Of a stretch of DNA of 64,000 nt, positions 50,431-58,965 are shown piece by piece (the first letter of the stretch is position 1; each line of letters starts with the position of its first letter). Under the pieces are notes generated by a model. That model did not search any database. It was not told the DNA's origin and was given only the letters and a program-made list of their open reading frames with translations. A program made the translations under genes and the position numbers. The DNA is taken from positions 396,896 to 460,895 of the forward strand of contig NZ_JAVFVR010000004.1 in the NCBI RefSeq assembly GCF_030929595.1, read 5' to 3'. The DNA comes from Flavobacterium sp. LHD-85. GTDB lineage: Bacteria > Bacteroidota > Bacteroidia > Flavobacteriales > Flavobacteriaceae.

Positions 50431-51915
50431 TTATTCCCAATCAGGCATCGATGTTCCTGTGAATAATGCAGTTCGCGAATTGGCAACTCCAATACCGCAT
50501 TTTACAATGCTTTTTACAGAAATGCCATCATTTGAAGTATTCATAAAAATTAGCTCTGCTTCATTAGGAGAATATCGAACATCAAAATCATTTGTTCCTG
50601 CTATTTTTTCTGTAGCCAATTGGTATGAATTTCCGAGAAGAAAACTATACTCAAAAATTTTAGAATCCAGCTGACGGTAATTTGAACTCTCAAATCCCGA
50701 CACATCTTTTGTGTAAACTAATTTCAAACCTGAAACAGAAAAATTCAAGCCACTAACGGCGCCAGGTTCCCCCGCCAATACAGGTGTCACAACAACACCC
50801 GATGGATTTATAACGTAAATCTCAACATTATAACCATTTATATCATTTACTTTTAGCGCTATTTTGCTTCCATCTGCGCTCCAATCACATTCAGAAATAA
50901 ATTTCCCATTTGGCGTTTGGAATATTTTAGTTAATCCGCTTCCATCGCTTTTTACTCTGTATAGTTTATCAAAATTTGGATAAATAAATTCACTTCCGGA
51001 AGCATTCCAAGAGTATCCTAAATAATCTGCATTAAATCCTGCAATAGGAACAGAACTGGTTACTTTTTTTATGTCTGTCCCATCAAAATTCATCGTATAA
51101 ATATCATTTTGCGAACCGCTTGTTCCTATAAATGCTATTTTTTGAGCCTGATTATTTCGTCTCGGACGCCAGTAATTCTTTTCAGAACTTGTCAATTGAT
51201 ATTGTTTTCCAGCATCGTCTGCCGTAAAAATCACGTTGTTTCCATTTATGTTTTTGACAAATAAATGTCGTGTTGCCGGAAATGCCACTGTAGAAAATGC
51301 ACTTATTGTACTTAAAACAGCTGAATTTATTCCGTCAGATACCGAAACCTGCCAGTAATATTTGGCTCCGTACAATAAATTGGCAAGCGCTAGTTTTTTA
51401 TCTTTTAGGTCTGAAAAAACAGCTATCTCACTATTTTTATCATTTCGCAGATTTACTGTATACGTCATTCCATCATTATCAGGATCAGTAACGGTCCAAG
51501 TGAGTTCTACATTTACAGGCTGATTTGAGCTATTATCTGCCGGAGTTGCCAAAACTGGAACTGTCGGTGGTTTATTATTTGCTGTCGATTTACTAAGTTC
51601 AAATACAATTTCAGAAGAATTATTTGCGGTTACGGTAGTCGCTTCAAATTTTGCTACAAAACCTTCCTTTTGAGCTTGAAAAGAATATTCGCCGACTTTC
51701 ACATTCGAAACAGTAAATTTTCCTTCGGCATCTGTAAAAACGGTACTGCTTGTAGGACTTGACAATATTTTCACATTTTCCATTGGTTCAAAAGTCTCAC
51801 TGCTGACTACTTTTCCCGTTACAGTTCCAAACTCAGATTCTCCAATTTTTTCTTCACTGCAGGAAACTAAAACCAATAAAAAAATTGCACTTATTAATTT
51901 ATATAAATTCTTCAT
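50431..51915 (-). CDS. Curli-operon lipoprotein: regulatory-like, FN3-like and beta-propeller domains
   Basis: This 494-residue lipoprotein has its cysteine in 'LVLVSC' (about residue 19). A carboxypeptidase-regulatory-like domain follows at about 30-105 ('GTVTGKVVSSETFEPMENVK', 'TDAEGKFTVSNVKVGEYSFQ'). An FN3-like module lies at about 120-210 ('NVELTWTVTDPDNDGMTYTV'). Then comes a TolB/WD40-like propeller (about 220-494) with repeats such as 'NDIYTMNFDGTDIKKVTSS', 'KLYRVKSDGSGLTKIFQTPN' and 'VEIYVINPSGVV'. It lies 56 bp downstream of csgG and ends the cluster before a terminator, so it is probably a surface component or accessory of curli. It is not part of the classical csg set; function unknown. 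Confidence 0.75.
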   Translation of the reverse strand: MKNLYKLISAIFLLVLVSCSEEKIGESEFGTVTGKVVSSETFEPMENVKILSSPTSSTVFTDAEGKFTVSNVKVGEYSFQAQKEGFVAKFEATTVTANNSSEIVFELSKSTANNKPPTVPVLATPADNSSNQPVNVELTWTVTDPDNDGMTYTVNLRNDKNSEIAVFSDLKDKKLALANLLYGAKYYWQVSVSDGINSAVLSTISAFSTVAFPATRHLFVKNINGNNVIFTADDAGKQYQLTSSEKNYWRPRRNNQAQKIAFIGTSGSQNDIYTMNFDGTDIKKVTSSVPIAGFNADYLGYSWNASGSEFIYPNFDKLYRVKSDGSGLTKIFQTPNGKFISECDWSADGSKIALKVNDINGYNVEIYVINPSGVVVTPVLAGEPGAVSGLNFSVSGLKLVYTKDVSGFESSNYRQLDSKIFEYSFLLGNSYQLATEKIAGTNDFDVRYSPNEAELIFMNTSNDGISVKSIVKCGIGVANSRTALFTGTSMPDWE

Positions 51916-51971
51916 GATTAGCTTGCTTTAAGATTTTAACGTGTGTCTTCTATTTTCGAATTTTATAACCT

Positions 51972-53333
51972 CTATTTTTTCTTTTTACCGAAATAATACG
52001 TTAGTCCTAATCCGAATTTATAATAGTAATCATCACGTGTTCCTGCTACGATATAATCGATATTATCACTGAAATTGATATTTTGTTCGGCAAATAATTT
52101 CAGTCCTATCCTATCTGATGCCATATATTCTAATCCTGCACCATATTGAAATTTACCGTATGTATTTTCAAATTTGCTATTCATTCCGTATCCTCCGCCT
52201 ACATACAAATAAGGAGTAAGCCGATCTTTTGGGAGAATAATCCATTCCATATTGAGATCATAAGTAATGTACCCAACATCTAGTAAATTTTTATTAGCGA
52301 GATTTACAACATTAGCAGAAGCACTAGCGGTAAAACTTGGAGAAATCATCCATTTTAAAGCACCACGCCCAAAAGGCCTCAACAGCGGATCTTGATAATC
52401 TCCGTCCATTAAAGTAGTTCCTCCAGAAAGTTCTATGGCAAATTTGCTTCTTCTGTTTTCCAAAACTCTATCATAAAGTCCTGTTACGTCTGCAGTTTTA
52501 GTTTCTTCAGCATAAGCTTTAAGCAAATTATCAACCTGCCATTTTGGTGCATCAGCTTCCCAAATATTATCTTTTATTCCTTCTAAAACTAATGATTCTA
52601 CTGCCTTTTCTATGGCTTCAGTTACAGCCATATGCACAGGTTCGTTGGTTGTGTACCCTGTTTCTACTTCTAGAAGTCTTTTAAAATTTACATATCTAAA
52701 AAGGCTCTCATCAATTGCCTGAGATAAAATTGTTTTTGAGATATAAACTGATTTTAAAATTTTTCCATTGGATGTAGAAATCATTCTAAGATAAATCGTT
52801 ACACGATCCTGACGATATTTTACAGAAGCTCCTGCTCCAAAATATCTAGCTCCGAATCCGCCTGTAATAATATTGGAATCATAGGAAACAATACCTCCTT
52901 CTAATAGAACTCCAGCATATAAAAGCGGCGTCAATTGAGGTTCGTTTGGATTTGCATTTTTGACATATTCCTGACGTGTGGCGCGAATAAGATTTCGTTC
53001 CTGCAATAAGTTCCCTATATTTTCACGCTCAATTGGTACAAACCATTTTGAATCTTCGAGTGCTTTTATCAAAATAGAAGTTGCACCTTGAGTAACAGCG
53101 GTACTAAAACTGCTTCCGTTTTCCTGAGGTTTATATTGTCCTGTCTGATCTCTGAATTTATATACCCCAACAACAACTTGCTCTTTTGGTTTTGGCAGAT
53201 CTTTTAATAAAGAAGTCGCAGGCGTTCCCTCACCCAAAACAGCTTTCTGTACTCCTGTGGGTTGATTATAGTAAGCGCCGCAGCCTGTGAAAAGAAATCC
53301 AAATGCAATAAATAGGTAGTAATGAAAGCGCAT
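51972..53333 (-). CDS. csgG: CsgG curli secretion pore with C-terminal barrel-like extension
   Basis: This 453-residue outer membrane lipoprotein (cysteine in 'LFTGCG' at 18) forms the curlin export channel. Residues about 35-275 match CsgG: 'VVVGVYKFRDQTGQYKP', 'KALEDSKWFVPIERENIGNL', 'GVLLEGGIVSYDSN', 'YLRMISTSNGKILKSVYISK'. Escherichia CsgG stops at about 277. Here a further 155 residues (about 297-453) have alternating strands ending 'YYKFGLGLTYYFG', like an eight-stranded outer-membrane barrel. It starts 1 bp after the csgF stop. The extension may anchor the pore or dock partners. Confidence 0.9.
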   Translation of the reverse strand: MRFHYYLFIAFGFLFTGCGAYYNQPTGVQKAVLGEGTPATSLLKDLPKPKEQVVVGVYKFRDQTGQYKPQENGSSFSTAVTQGATSILIKALEDSKWFVPIERENIGNLLQERNLIRATRQEYVKNANPNEPQLTPLLYAGVLLEGGIVSYDSNIITGGFGARYFGAGASVKYRQDRVTIYLRMISTSNGKILKSVYISKTILSQAIDESLFRYVNFKRLLEVETGYTTNEPVHMAVTEAIEKAVESLVLEGIKDNIWEADAPKWQVDNLLKAYAEETKTADVTGLYDRVLENRRSKFAIELSGGTTLMDGDYQDPLLRPFGRGALKWMISPSFTASASANVVNLANKNLLDVGYITYDLNMEWIILPKDRLTPYLYVGGGYGMNSKFENTYGKFQYGAGLEYMASDRIGLKLFAEQNINFSDNIDYIVAGTRDDYYYKFGLGLTYYFGKKKK

Positions 53334-53334
53334 G

Positions 53335-53739
53335 TTATTGATTTGGGATGATTACTTGGGTTTGTTCTCCTGTGTTGGTATCTAAGATATTAAGTGTTAA
53401 TCCGTCTACTGATGGGTAAACATCTACCGAATAACTTCCGAAAGTATAGGAACCTTCCTTGATACCATCTGTGCCAAATTGCTGTTTATAAAGTTGACTT
53501 GAAATCTGACTTAGTAACTGTGAATTTAAATTGGCTTTAAATCGTTCTAAATCAGTTTGGGTTTTGGTTTCTGCTGTTTTATCCTTTTGCTTATTTTGCG
53601 CCTCAGCACTGCTTAAAAGCCATTGATAATTAAAAGTATCGCCGCCAAATGCAGGATTTACAGGTTTATAAACCAATGCTTGAGCATGTATAAATGGAGG
53701 TACAAGCAGAAAAACTGCAAGTGCTAGAATAAGTTTCAT
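53335..53739 (-). CDS. csgF: CsgF curli assembly factor
   Basis: This 134-residue exported protein has a signal ending 'FIHAQ' (about residue 19). The mature N terminus 'ALVYKPVNPAFGGDTFNY' is the CsgF hallmark that inserts into the CsgG pore; the C-terminal part is beta-rich. CsgF couples secretion to nucleation at the surface. It lies between csgE (17 bp) and csgG (1 bp). Confidence 0.93.
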   Translation of the reverse strand: MKLILALAVFLLVPPFIHAQALVYKPVNPAFGGDTFNYQWLLSSAEAQNKQKDKTAETKTQTDLERFKANLNSQLLSQISSQLYKQQFGTDGIKEGSYTFGSYSVDVYPSVDGLTLNILDTNTGEQTQVIIPNQ

Positions 53740-53756
53740 GTCTCTAATAATAAAAA

Positions 53757-54487
53757 TTAATACTGAGTGAAATATTTGCGTTCTTTTTCTTTTTCTTTCA
53801 AATAGGTAAAAGTGGCATTTACAGCTTCTTCTGCAACTGCTTCTAAAAATTCGTCGTCTGGTCTGACCAAAAACTCATAAATAACCTCATTATCTATAGT
53901 GATAGATATGGCTGTATTCCTGGCAAAACTGTATTCTTCACCTATTGTTACTATTTTTTCGGCATTTATTCCAATATCATTGTATTTGTAATAATATCTG
54001 TCGTAAAAATCCTTTCCCATTTTTGTCTTGGTATCATCGGTAATAATACCTTTTAAAACAAATCCGTCAACAGGAAGAACTATTACATCATCTTTTTTTT
54101 TTCTTCACCCAAAACCACACGGTCTTTTGCTATGATCTGTTTGTCTTCATCATAAAACAAAAGCAAAACTATTACTTCGTCATCTGCTGTCAGATTAATT
54201 TGCGAAGTAGATAATTTCTGAATTTCGTTGGGCTGTAAAGTAAAAATGCCAACTTGATCATTATTAGACTGATTACTACTTTTATTATTATTTTTTATAA
54301 CAGACAAACGATAAGCCGCACTCCGAATTACTTCTGTCAAGTTTTCGGCGGTACCCGTAATTTTTACGCTGTTTTCTACTCTTTCTATTTCAATTTTTGC
54401 CTTTATCTTATCTTGCGGAACTTGCCCGTAAATGAGAAAAGAAAAGAGCAATAAAAAGATTGTGATATGTCTGTTTATAAATTGCAT
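53757..54487 (-). pseudogene. csgE: csgE, interrupted by a frameshift at an A10 tract
   Basis: Two frames make up one gene. The first (54487 to 54083, 134 residues) has a signal peptide ('LLLFSFLIYGQ') and a beta domain ('AKIEIERVENSVKITGTAEN', 'DDEVIVLLLFYDEDKQIIAK'). It then enters a run of ten A (54102-54093, minus strand) and stops two codons later. Adding one A, or removing two, continues the frame as 'KKDDVIVLPVDGFVLKGIIT' into the second frame (to 53757). That frame holds the CsgE core: 'GIITDDTKTKMGKDFYDRYY', 'VTIGEEYSFARNTAISIT' and 'VIYEFLVRP', alignable by eye with E. coli CsgE. CsgE is the periplasmic cap of CsgG. The break may be real, phase-variable, tolerated by slippage, or a homopolymer sequencing error. 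Confidence 0.85.
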
Positions 54488-54491
54488 GTTT

Positions 54492-55013
54492 TTATTTGTT
54501 TATTAGAATAACGGAAGCGCCATTTCCTGTCTGCGTAATTTTCATATTTTTTGACAGAGAATTGGTTCCTATATTTTGAACACTTTGATTATCCCCTTTT
54601 TGAATTATTTCCATATTTACATTATGATTAGTGTATAATGTAAAATCAGAAATTTTGTTATTGTCACCTTGCTGAATAACACTCTGAGTAATAGTTTTTG
54701 CATTTTTATCTAATGCAAGCGCATTATTATCGCCTTTTTGATCTACTGCAACCTTTGTATCATTTGATTTTAAAGATGCATATACCTTATTAAAATCACC
54801 TATCTGCTGTATCTGGACACCTGACTGAATTCTCGAATTTAACTCGTTTCGATCTTTTTTATCAAGGTGTGAAACAACGCTAAAGGCTTTCTCTTTTGAA
54901 TTGAAAAGCGATGAGCTATAATTTTTAAATTGCGAACCTTCTTCTTTTTCCTGGGCATGAAATACAGGGCCATAAAAGAATAGCAATAGTAGATATACAA
55001 TGAAAGTTTTCAT
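54492..55013 (-). CDS. csgB: CsgB-like minor curlin
   Basis: This 173-residue secreted protein has a signal ending 'VFHAQ' (about residue 21). After a charged leader, five curlin-like repeats appear with the Q/G/N pattern: 'VQIQQIGDFNKVYASLKSND', 'VAVDQKGDNNALAL', 'SVIQQGDNNKISDF', 'MEIIQKGDNQSVQNIG' and 'MKITQTGNGASVILIN'. Each would form one strand-loop-strand of the amyloid. The start is ATG 55013; a longer frame would read the terminator hairpin after csgA. It lies 4 bp before csgE. CsgB as nucleator is inferred from order and small size. Confidence 0.82.
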   Translation of the reverse strand: MKTFIVYLLLLFFYGPVFHAQEKEEGSQFKNYSSSLFNSKEKAFSVVSHLDKKDRNELNSRIQSGVQIQQIGDFNKVYASLKSNDTKVAVDQKGDNNALALDKNAKTITQSVIQQGDNNKISDFTLYTNHNVNMEIIQKGDNQSVQNIGTNSLSKNMKITQTGNGASVILINK

Positions 55014-55030
55014 CTCTAGAAATTTTAAAT

Positions 55031-55070
55031 TAAAAAAATGTGATAACCGTTCTACGGCTATCACATTTTA
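55031..55070 (-). terminator. Attenuating terminator between csgA and csgB
   Basis: On the minus strand TGTGATAGCCGT pairs with ACGGTTATCACA (one mismatch) around a 3-nt loop, followed by TTTTTTT. It begins about 17 bp after the csgA stop. Partial termination here would give more csgA than csgB message, as suits a major and a minor subunit. Confidence 0.85.
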
Positions 55071-55081
55071 ATTTTATGCAA

Positions 55082-55927
55082 TTAGTTGCTTTGAGTAACG
55101 CTAATTACGTTTGAATTTCCAAAAGAAAAATTAACACTGCTATGAGCTGATCCTGTTTGAGATACAGTAGCTTTGTTTAAGTTACCTATTTGCAATGTGT
55201 TCTCAGTTAACTTAGTACCATTTTGTGTTAAAGTAGCCTCGTTTTTGTCACCATATTGATAGTGATTTGATTTATTGCCATCTGATGCTGAAGTACCGTT
55301 AGGAGAAGTTTGGGTCTGAGTAGATTTGTTTTGAACACCACCTTGGCTTGCATAAGCTGTGTTATTATCTCCTTTTTGTGTTTGAGTCGCATCATTTTGG
55401 CTATGAGGAGCAAACGGAACATTTACACCAGCAACTTGCAATAATTGTGCACTTGTAAATGGTAAGCCAGTTGGTTTTTCGTTACCAGTTGTACCTTGGT
55501 CAATAGTAGCGGTATTCTTTTTACCAGTCTGCACTTGAGTTGCTTTATCCCATCCTCCTAATGCTGAATTTGGACCTGCAATTTGATCTTGCCAGATTGT
55601 TGCACTGTTTTGGTCTCCAGTCTGAGTTTGATAAGCTTTGTTGTCATGATTGCTCTGAGAAACAAATGCAGTATTGCCGTCTCCTTTTTGTTTAACATCT
55701 GCTAAATTGCTTTTAGCATTGTAACTTGCTGGCTGAATACCTTGATACACTTCAGATTTGTTTGAATCTCCTAACTGATCAATTTTAGAATCATTAGTTT
55801 GACCATTTTGGTTCACAATACCAGTGTCCGAATTACCTACTTGGTTTACTGATGATGTGTTACCTTGAGCAAAAGCTGCTACACCCACAAACAGCATCGC
55901 TGAGATGCTTAAAATTACTTTTTTCAT
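55082..55927 (-). CDS. csgA: CsgA-like major curlin
   Basis: This 281-residue secreted amyloid subunit has a signal ending 'AAFAQ' (about residue 21). Ten or so degenerate curlin repeats follow, each with Q..G..N.A..Q spacing: 'SSVNQVGNSDTGIVNQNG', 'SKIDQLGDSNKSEVYQG', 'ADVKQKGDGNTAFVSQ', 'ATQTQKGDNNTAYASQGG' and 'NTLQIGNLNKATVSQTG'. Two longer insertions interrupt the regular series (around 'IAGPNSALGGW' and 'LPFTSAQLLQVAGVNVPFA'). It is much longer than the 150-residue E. coli protein with five repeats. It is the first gene of the cluster and has a good promoter. Confidence 0.88.
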   Translation of the reverse strand: MKKVILSISAMLFVGVAAFAQGNTSSVNQVGNSDTGIVNQNGQTNDSKIDQLGDSNKSEVYQGIQPASYNAKSNLADVKQKGDGNTAFVSQSNHDNKAYQTQTGDQNSATIWQDQIAGPNSALGGWDKATQVQTGKKNTATIDQGTTGNEKPTGLPFTSAQLLQVAGVNVPFAPHSQNDATQTQKGDNNTAYASQGGVQNKSTQTQTSPNGTSASDGNKSNHYQYGDKNEATLTQNGTKLTENTLQIGNLNKATVSQTGSAHSSVNFSFGNSNVISVTQSN

Positions 55928-56295
55928 AATAAATATATTTAATTGGTTATTAATACAACTTATTATGTAGGCGATATGCAGGTTTAAAAATTTGGGGAAG
56001 ATAAGAAGGGGGACTTCATAACTTCATTCATCATATGAGAATAGACATCAAAATCTATTTTCTCAACCTCATGTCCAAAATTAGAAAACTTATCCATAAA
56101 CCAATTCAGTATAAATACCTATTTTACAATAAGTTAACCTATTTTCGACGAAATGCAAAACTATCTCGACGAACTGCCTTTTGTGTAAGAAATTTTTATA
56201 AGAAAAAAGAGACTTATCACATTTTACTTACATTTGAAGTACTTGTAGAGGGCATAAAACAAAAATTATATAGGGATATTTTTACTATTTCGGCA
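55928..56295. other. Upstream region of csgA
   Basis: These bases hold the csgA promoter (56076-56104), a leader of about 140 nt, and a further 190 AT-rich bases up to the glnN terminator. A plus-strand open frame (56035-56298) has low-complexity, basic composition and runs across the promoter; I treat it as chance. Upstream activator sites may lie in 56105-56295, but I see no repeated motif. Confidence 0.6.
56076..56104 (-). promoter_or_regulatory. Promoter of the curli operon
   Basis: On the minus strand TTG (56104-56102), an 18-bp spacer and TAATTTTG (56083-56076) match the Bacteroidota consensus TTG-N17-23-TAnnTTTG exactly. It would produce a leader of about 140 nt before csgA. Confidence 0.65.
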
Positions 56296-56326
56296 TAAAA
56301 AAACCTGTCTTTTTGAGACAGGTTTA
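56296..56326 (-). terminator. Terminator of glnN
   Basis: On the minus strand AAACCTGTC pairs with GACAGGTTT around a loop of six bases, followed by a T-run. It lies about 20 bp beyond the stop. Confidence 0.85.
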
Positions 56327-56346
56327 AAAATTAGTTTTCTAGATTA

Positions 56347-58536
56347 TTATTTCGTGAACAATAATTCTCTATATTTAGTCAATGTCCAGCTTTCGTCATC
56401 TACTAATAATTCTAATTTATCGCAGTGATTACGAATTTCATCAAAATAAGGTTTTACGTTATTGCAATACGCTTCCGCCATTTTTTGAGCATCTGTCAAT
56501 TGATTGGCTTTCTTTCTTTCGTTTGTCATTGCCAATACTTTAGAATTGATTCCTTCAATATGGCCTGAAATTTCTCTAATTAAAACAATTTGCTCTTTGG
56601 CTAAAGCTTCAAAATCTTTTCCGAAAATTTCTTTTAGTCCTTTTACATTATCAATTAAAGTATTTTGATAACGAATTGCTGTCGGAATAACATGGTTTCT
56701 CGCAATATCACCTAAAACACGTCCTTCAATTTGGATTTTTTTAGTGTATTCTTCCAATTCAATTTCGTAACGTGCTTCAGCTTCAACATGATTAAAGATT
56801 CCTAATTGCTCAAATAAGTCTAACGCTTGTTTAGAAACTTTAGCTTTTATAGCTTCTGGAGTTGTTTTAAAATTGCTCAAACCTCTTTTTGCAGCTTCTT
56901 TTTCCCAAGCTTCGCTATAACCGTCTCCTTCAAAAAGAATCTTTTTAGATTGTTTGATGTATTCTCTTAAGACATTAAAGATCGCATCGTCTTTTTTCAT
57001 GTCTTTATTTTCAATCAAATTCTCTACTTCGTTTTTAAAGTCAATTAACTGTTTTGCCACAATTGCATTTAAAGTTGTCATTGCATTTGAACAGTTTGAA
57101 TTTGAGCCTACCGCTCTAAATTCAAATTTATTCCCTGTAAAGGCAAAAGGCGAAGTTCTGTTACGATCTGTATTATCAAGTAATACATCTGGAATTTTGC
57201 CAACAACATTCAATTTCAAATCTGTTTTTTCTTCTGGCGAAAGTTTTCCTGTTGTTACGCTTTCCAACTCAGATAAAACTTTTGTCAATTGAGCTCCAAT
57301 AAATACCGACATAATCGCTGGCGGCGCTTCGTTTGCTCCTAACCTGTGGTCGTTACTTGCTGTTGCAATAGAAGCTCTTAACAAAGTTTCGTTATCGTTT
57401 ACCGCTTTTATTGTATTAATAAAGAAAGTCAAAAACTGTAAATTGCTCATTGGCGTCTTGCTCGGACTCAACAAATTAACTCCTGTATCTGTAGCCAATG
57501 ACCAGTTGTTGTGCTTTCCTGAACCATTTACTCCTTTAAATGGTTTTTCGTGAAATAACACTTTAAAATCATGACGCTCAGCCACTCTCTGCATTACATC
57601 CATTAATAAAGAGTTGTGGTCAACTGCTAAATTGGTTTCTTCAAAAATCGGAGCCAATTCAAACTGATTTGGTGCTACCTCATTGTGACGCGTTTTTACC
57701 GGAATACCTAATAACATACATTCCTGCTCTAAATCTCTCATATAAGTAAGAGCACGAGTTGGAATAGATCCGAAATAGTGATCGTCTAACTGCTGTCCTT
57801 TTGCAGATGTATGTCCTAATAATGTTCTTCCTGTCATCATTAAGTCAGGACGAGAATTTGCCAGCGCTTTATCAATCAAAAAATATTCTTGCTCCCATCC
57901 TAAAGTTGCTGTTACCTTTTTTACGTTTTTGTCAAAATATTTACAAACCTCTGTAGCCGCTTCATCAATAGCAGATAATGCTCTTAATAAAGGAATCTTA
58001 TTATCTAAAGCTTCACCTGTATAAGCAATAAATACTGTCGGGATACATAAAGTTGTACCATATATAAAAGCAGGTGAAGTTGGATCCCAAGCCGTGTAAC
58101 CTCTTGCTTCAAATGTATTTCTGATTCCCCCGTTCGGAAAACTAGATGCATCTGGCTCTTGCTGTACTAATTGCGCGCCGCCAAATTTTTCAACAGGATC
58201 GCTTCCATCATAAGAAATCTCAAAAAAAGCATCGTGCTTTTCTGCAGTAGTTCCTGTAAGAGGCTGAAACCAGTGTGTATAATGTGTCACACCTTTTGCC
58301 AAAGCCCATTCTTTCATTCCCATGGCAATATAATCGGCTAGCTTTCTGTCTATTTTTGTACCGTGCTGAATAGCATCTCTTACTCCTCTAAAAGCATCCG
58401 AAGTTAAATATTGCTTCATTGCTTTCTCATTAAACACATTTGAACCAAAAAGATTAGATTTTCGGCCAATTTCTTCAAAGTGCACCGGCTTTCTGTTAGA
58501 AGCTTCTTGTAAAGCTTGGAAACGTAATGTTGACAT
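56347..58536 (-). CDS. glnN: Type III glutamine synthetase
   Basis: This 729-residue cytoplasmic enzyme makes glutamine from glutamate, ammonia and ATP. GSIII features are length above 700 and 'FGSNVFNEKAMKQYL' near the N terminus. The central catalytic motifs are 'TLGWEQEYFLIDKA', 'KTRHNEVAPNQFELAPIFEE', 'KPFKGVNGSGKHNNWSLATD', 'GANEAPPAIMSVFIGAQL' and 'DRNRTSPFAFTGNKFEFRAV'. A long helical C-terminal part follows. GSIII is common in Bacteroidota. It is divergent from a type II synthetase gene, so both share one 430-bp control region. A TATATTTG box lies upstream of its start. Confidence 0.95.
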   Translation of the reverse strand: MSTLRFQALQEASNRKPVHFEEIGRKSNLFGSNVFNEKAMKQYLTSDAFRGVRDAIQHGTKIDRKLADYIAMGMKEWALAKGVTHYTHWFQPLTGTTAEKHDAFFEISYDGSDPVEKFGGAQLVQQEPDASSFPNGGIRNTFEARGYTAWDPTSPAFIYGTTLCIPTVFIAYTGEALDNKIPLLRALSAIDEAATEVCKYFDKNVKKVTATLGWEQEYFLIDKALANSRPDLMMTGRTLLGHTSAKGQQLDDHYFGSIPTRALTYMRDLEQECMLLGIPVKTRHNEVAPNQFELAPIFEETNLAVDHNSLLMDVMQRVAERHDFKVLFHEKPFKGVNGSGKHNNWSLATDTGVNLLSPSKTPMSNLQFLTFFINTIKAVNDNETLLRASIATASNDHRLGANEAPPAIMSVFIGAQLTKVLSELESVTTGKLSPEEKTDLKLNVVGKIPDVLLDNTDRNRTSPFAFTGNKFEFRAVGSNSNCSNAMTTLNAIVAKQLIDFKNEVENLIENKDMKKDDAIFNVLREYIKQSKKILFEGDGYSEAWEKEAAKRGLSNFKTTPEAIKAKVSKQALDLFEQLGIFNHVEAEARYEIELEEYTKKIQIEGRVLGDIARNHVIPTAIRYQNTLIDNVKGLKEIFGKDFEALAKEQIVLIREISGHIEGINSKVLAMTNERKKANQLTDAQKMAEAYCNNVKPYFDEIRNHCDKLELLVDDESWTLTKYRELLFTK

Positions 58537-58585
58537 GGTTATATATATTTTAAATTCGTAATAATTTTCATTAAAAAATGATCAG

Positions 58586-58593
58586 CAAATATA
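58586..58593 (-). promoter_or_regulatory. -7 promoter box of glnN
   Basis: TATATTTG on the minus strand is a full match to TAnnTTTG, about 50 nt before the glnN ATG. No TTG lies at the usual distance. Confidence 0.45.
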
Positions 58594-58897
58594 AACAATT
58601 AAAAAACCTATTTGGAATATAAATTTTAGATTTTTGAAATAGAATTTCTCAATATAAAATGCTTTTTTCAAAGAATAATGAATTCAAATCACAGAAATAT
58701 AACAAAACTGTACGACAATATTGATTAAATAAACATTTTTTCATAATTCCTTAACTCAGAAATTCAAAAATGTGCCGTAATTATTACGAATTTGTTTTTT
58801 AAAGGTTACCAAAATTGCTTTTTTTTAAATATACCCCTATCAAAATTATGCTTATCCAAAAAATTATACTTCATAAAACAAAATAGCCCCCTAATTT

Positions 58898-58926
58898 TTG
58901 GGACTGAAAAAATAAATCTATATTTG
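58898..58926 (+). promoter_or_regulatory. Promoter of the type II glutamine synthetase gene
   Basis: TTG (58898-58900), 18 bp, TATATTTG (58919-58926) fits the consensus at both boxes. It lies 40 nt before the ATG at 58966. This position also rules out the longer reading frame that begins at 58792. Confidence 0.7.
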
Positions 58927-58965
58927 ACCCAACGAAAAAAAACAAAAAAATTAATTTATATTATT

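Larger units (their letters stand above)
58537..58965. other. Control region between the two glutamine synthetase genes
   Basis: These 429 AT-rich bases hold promoter boxes for both genes. The minus strand has TATATTTG at 58593-58586; the plus strand has the TTG-N18-TATATTTG promoter at 58898-58926. A plus-strand reading frame covers part of it from 58792, but the start at 58966 is far better. I see no operator palindrome. Confidence 0.6.

Noticed and set aside
56035..56298. Plus-strand 87-codon open frame upstream of csgA
   Set aside because: It is low-complexity and basic, crosses the minus-strand csgA promoter and ends at the glnN terminator. It has no recognisable domain or promoter, so chance is likelier.
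58792..58965. N-terminal extension of the type II glutamine synthetase
   Set aside because: The extension includes the promoter boxes and is low-complexity; the known family start matches ATG 58966.
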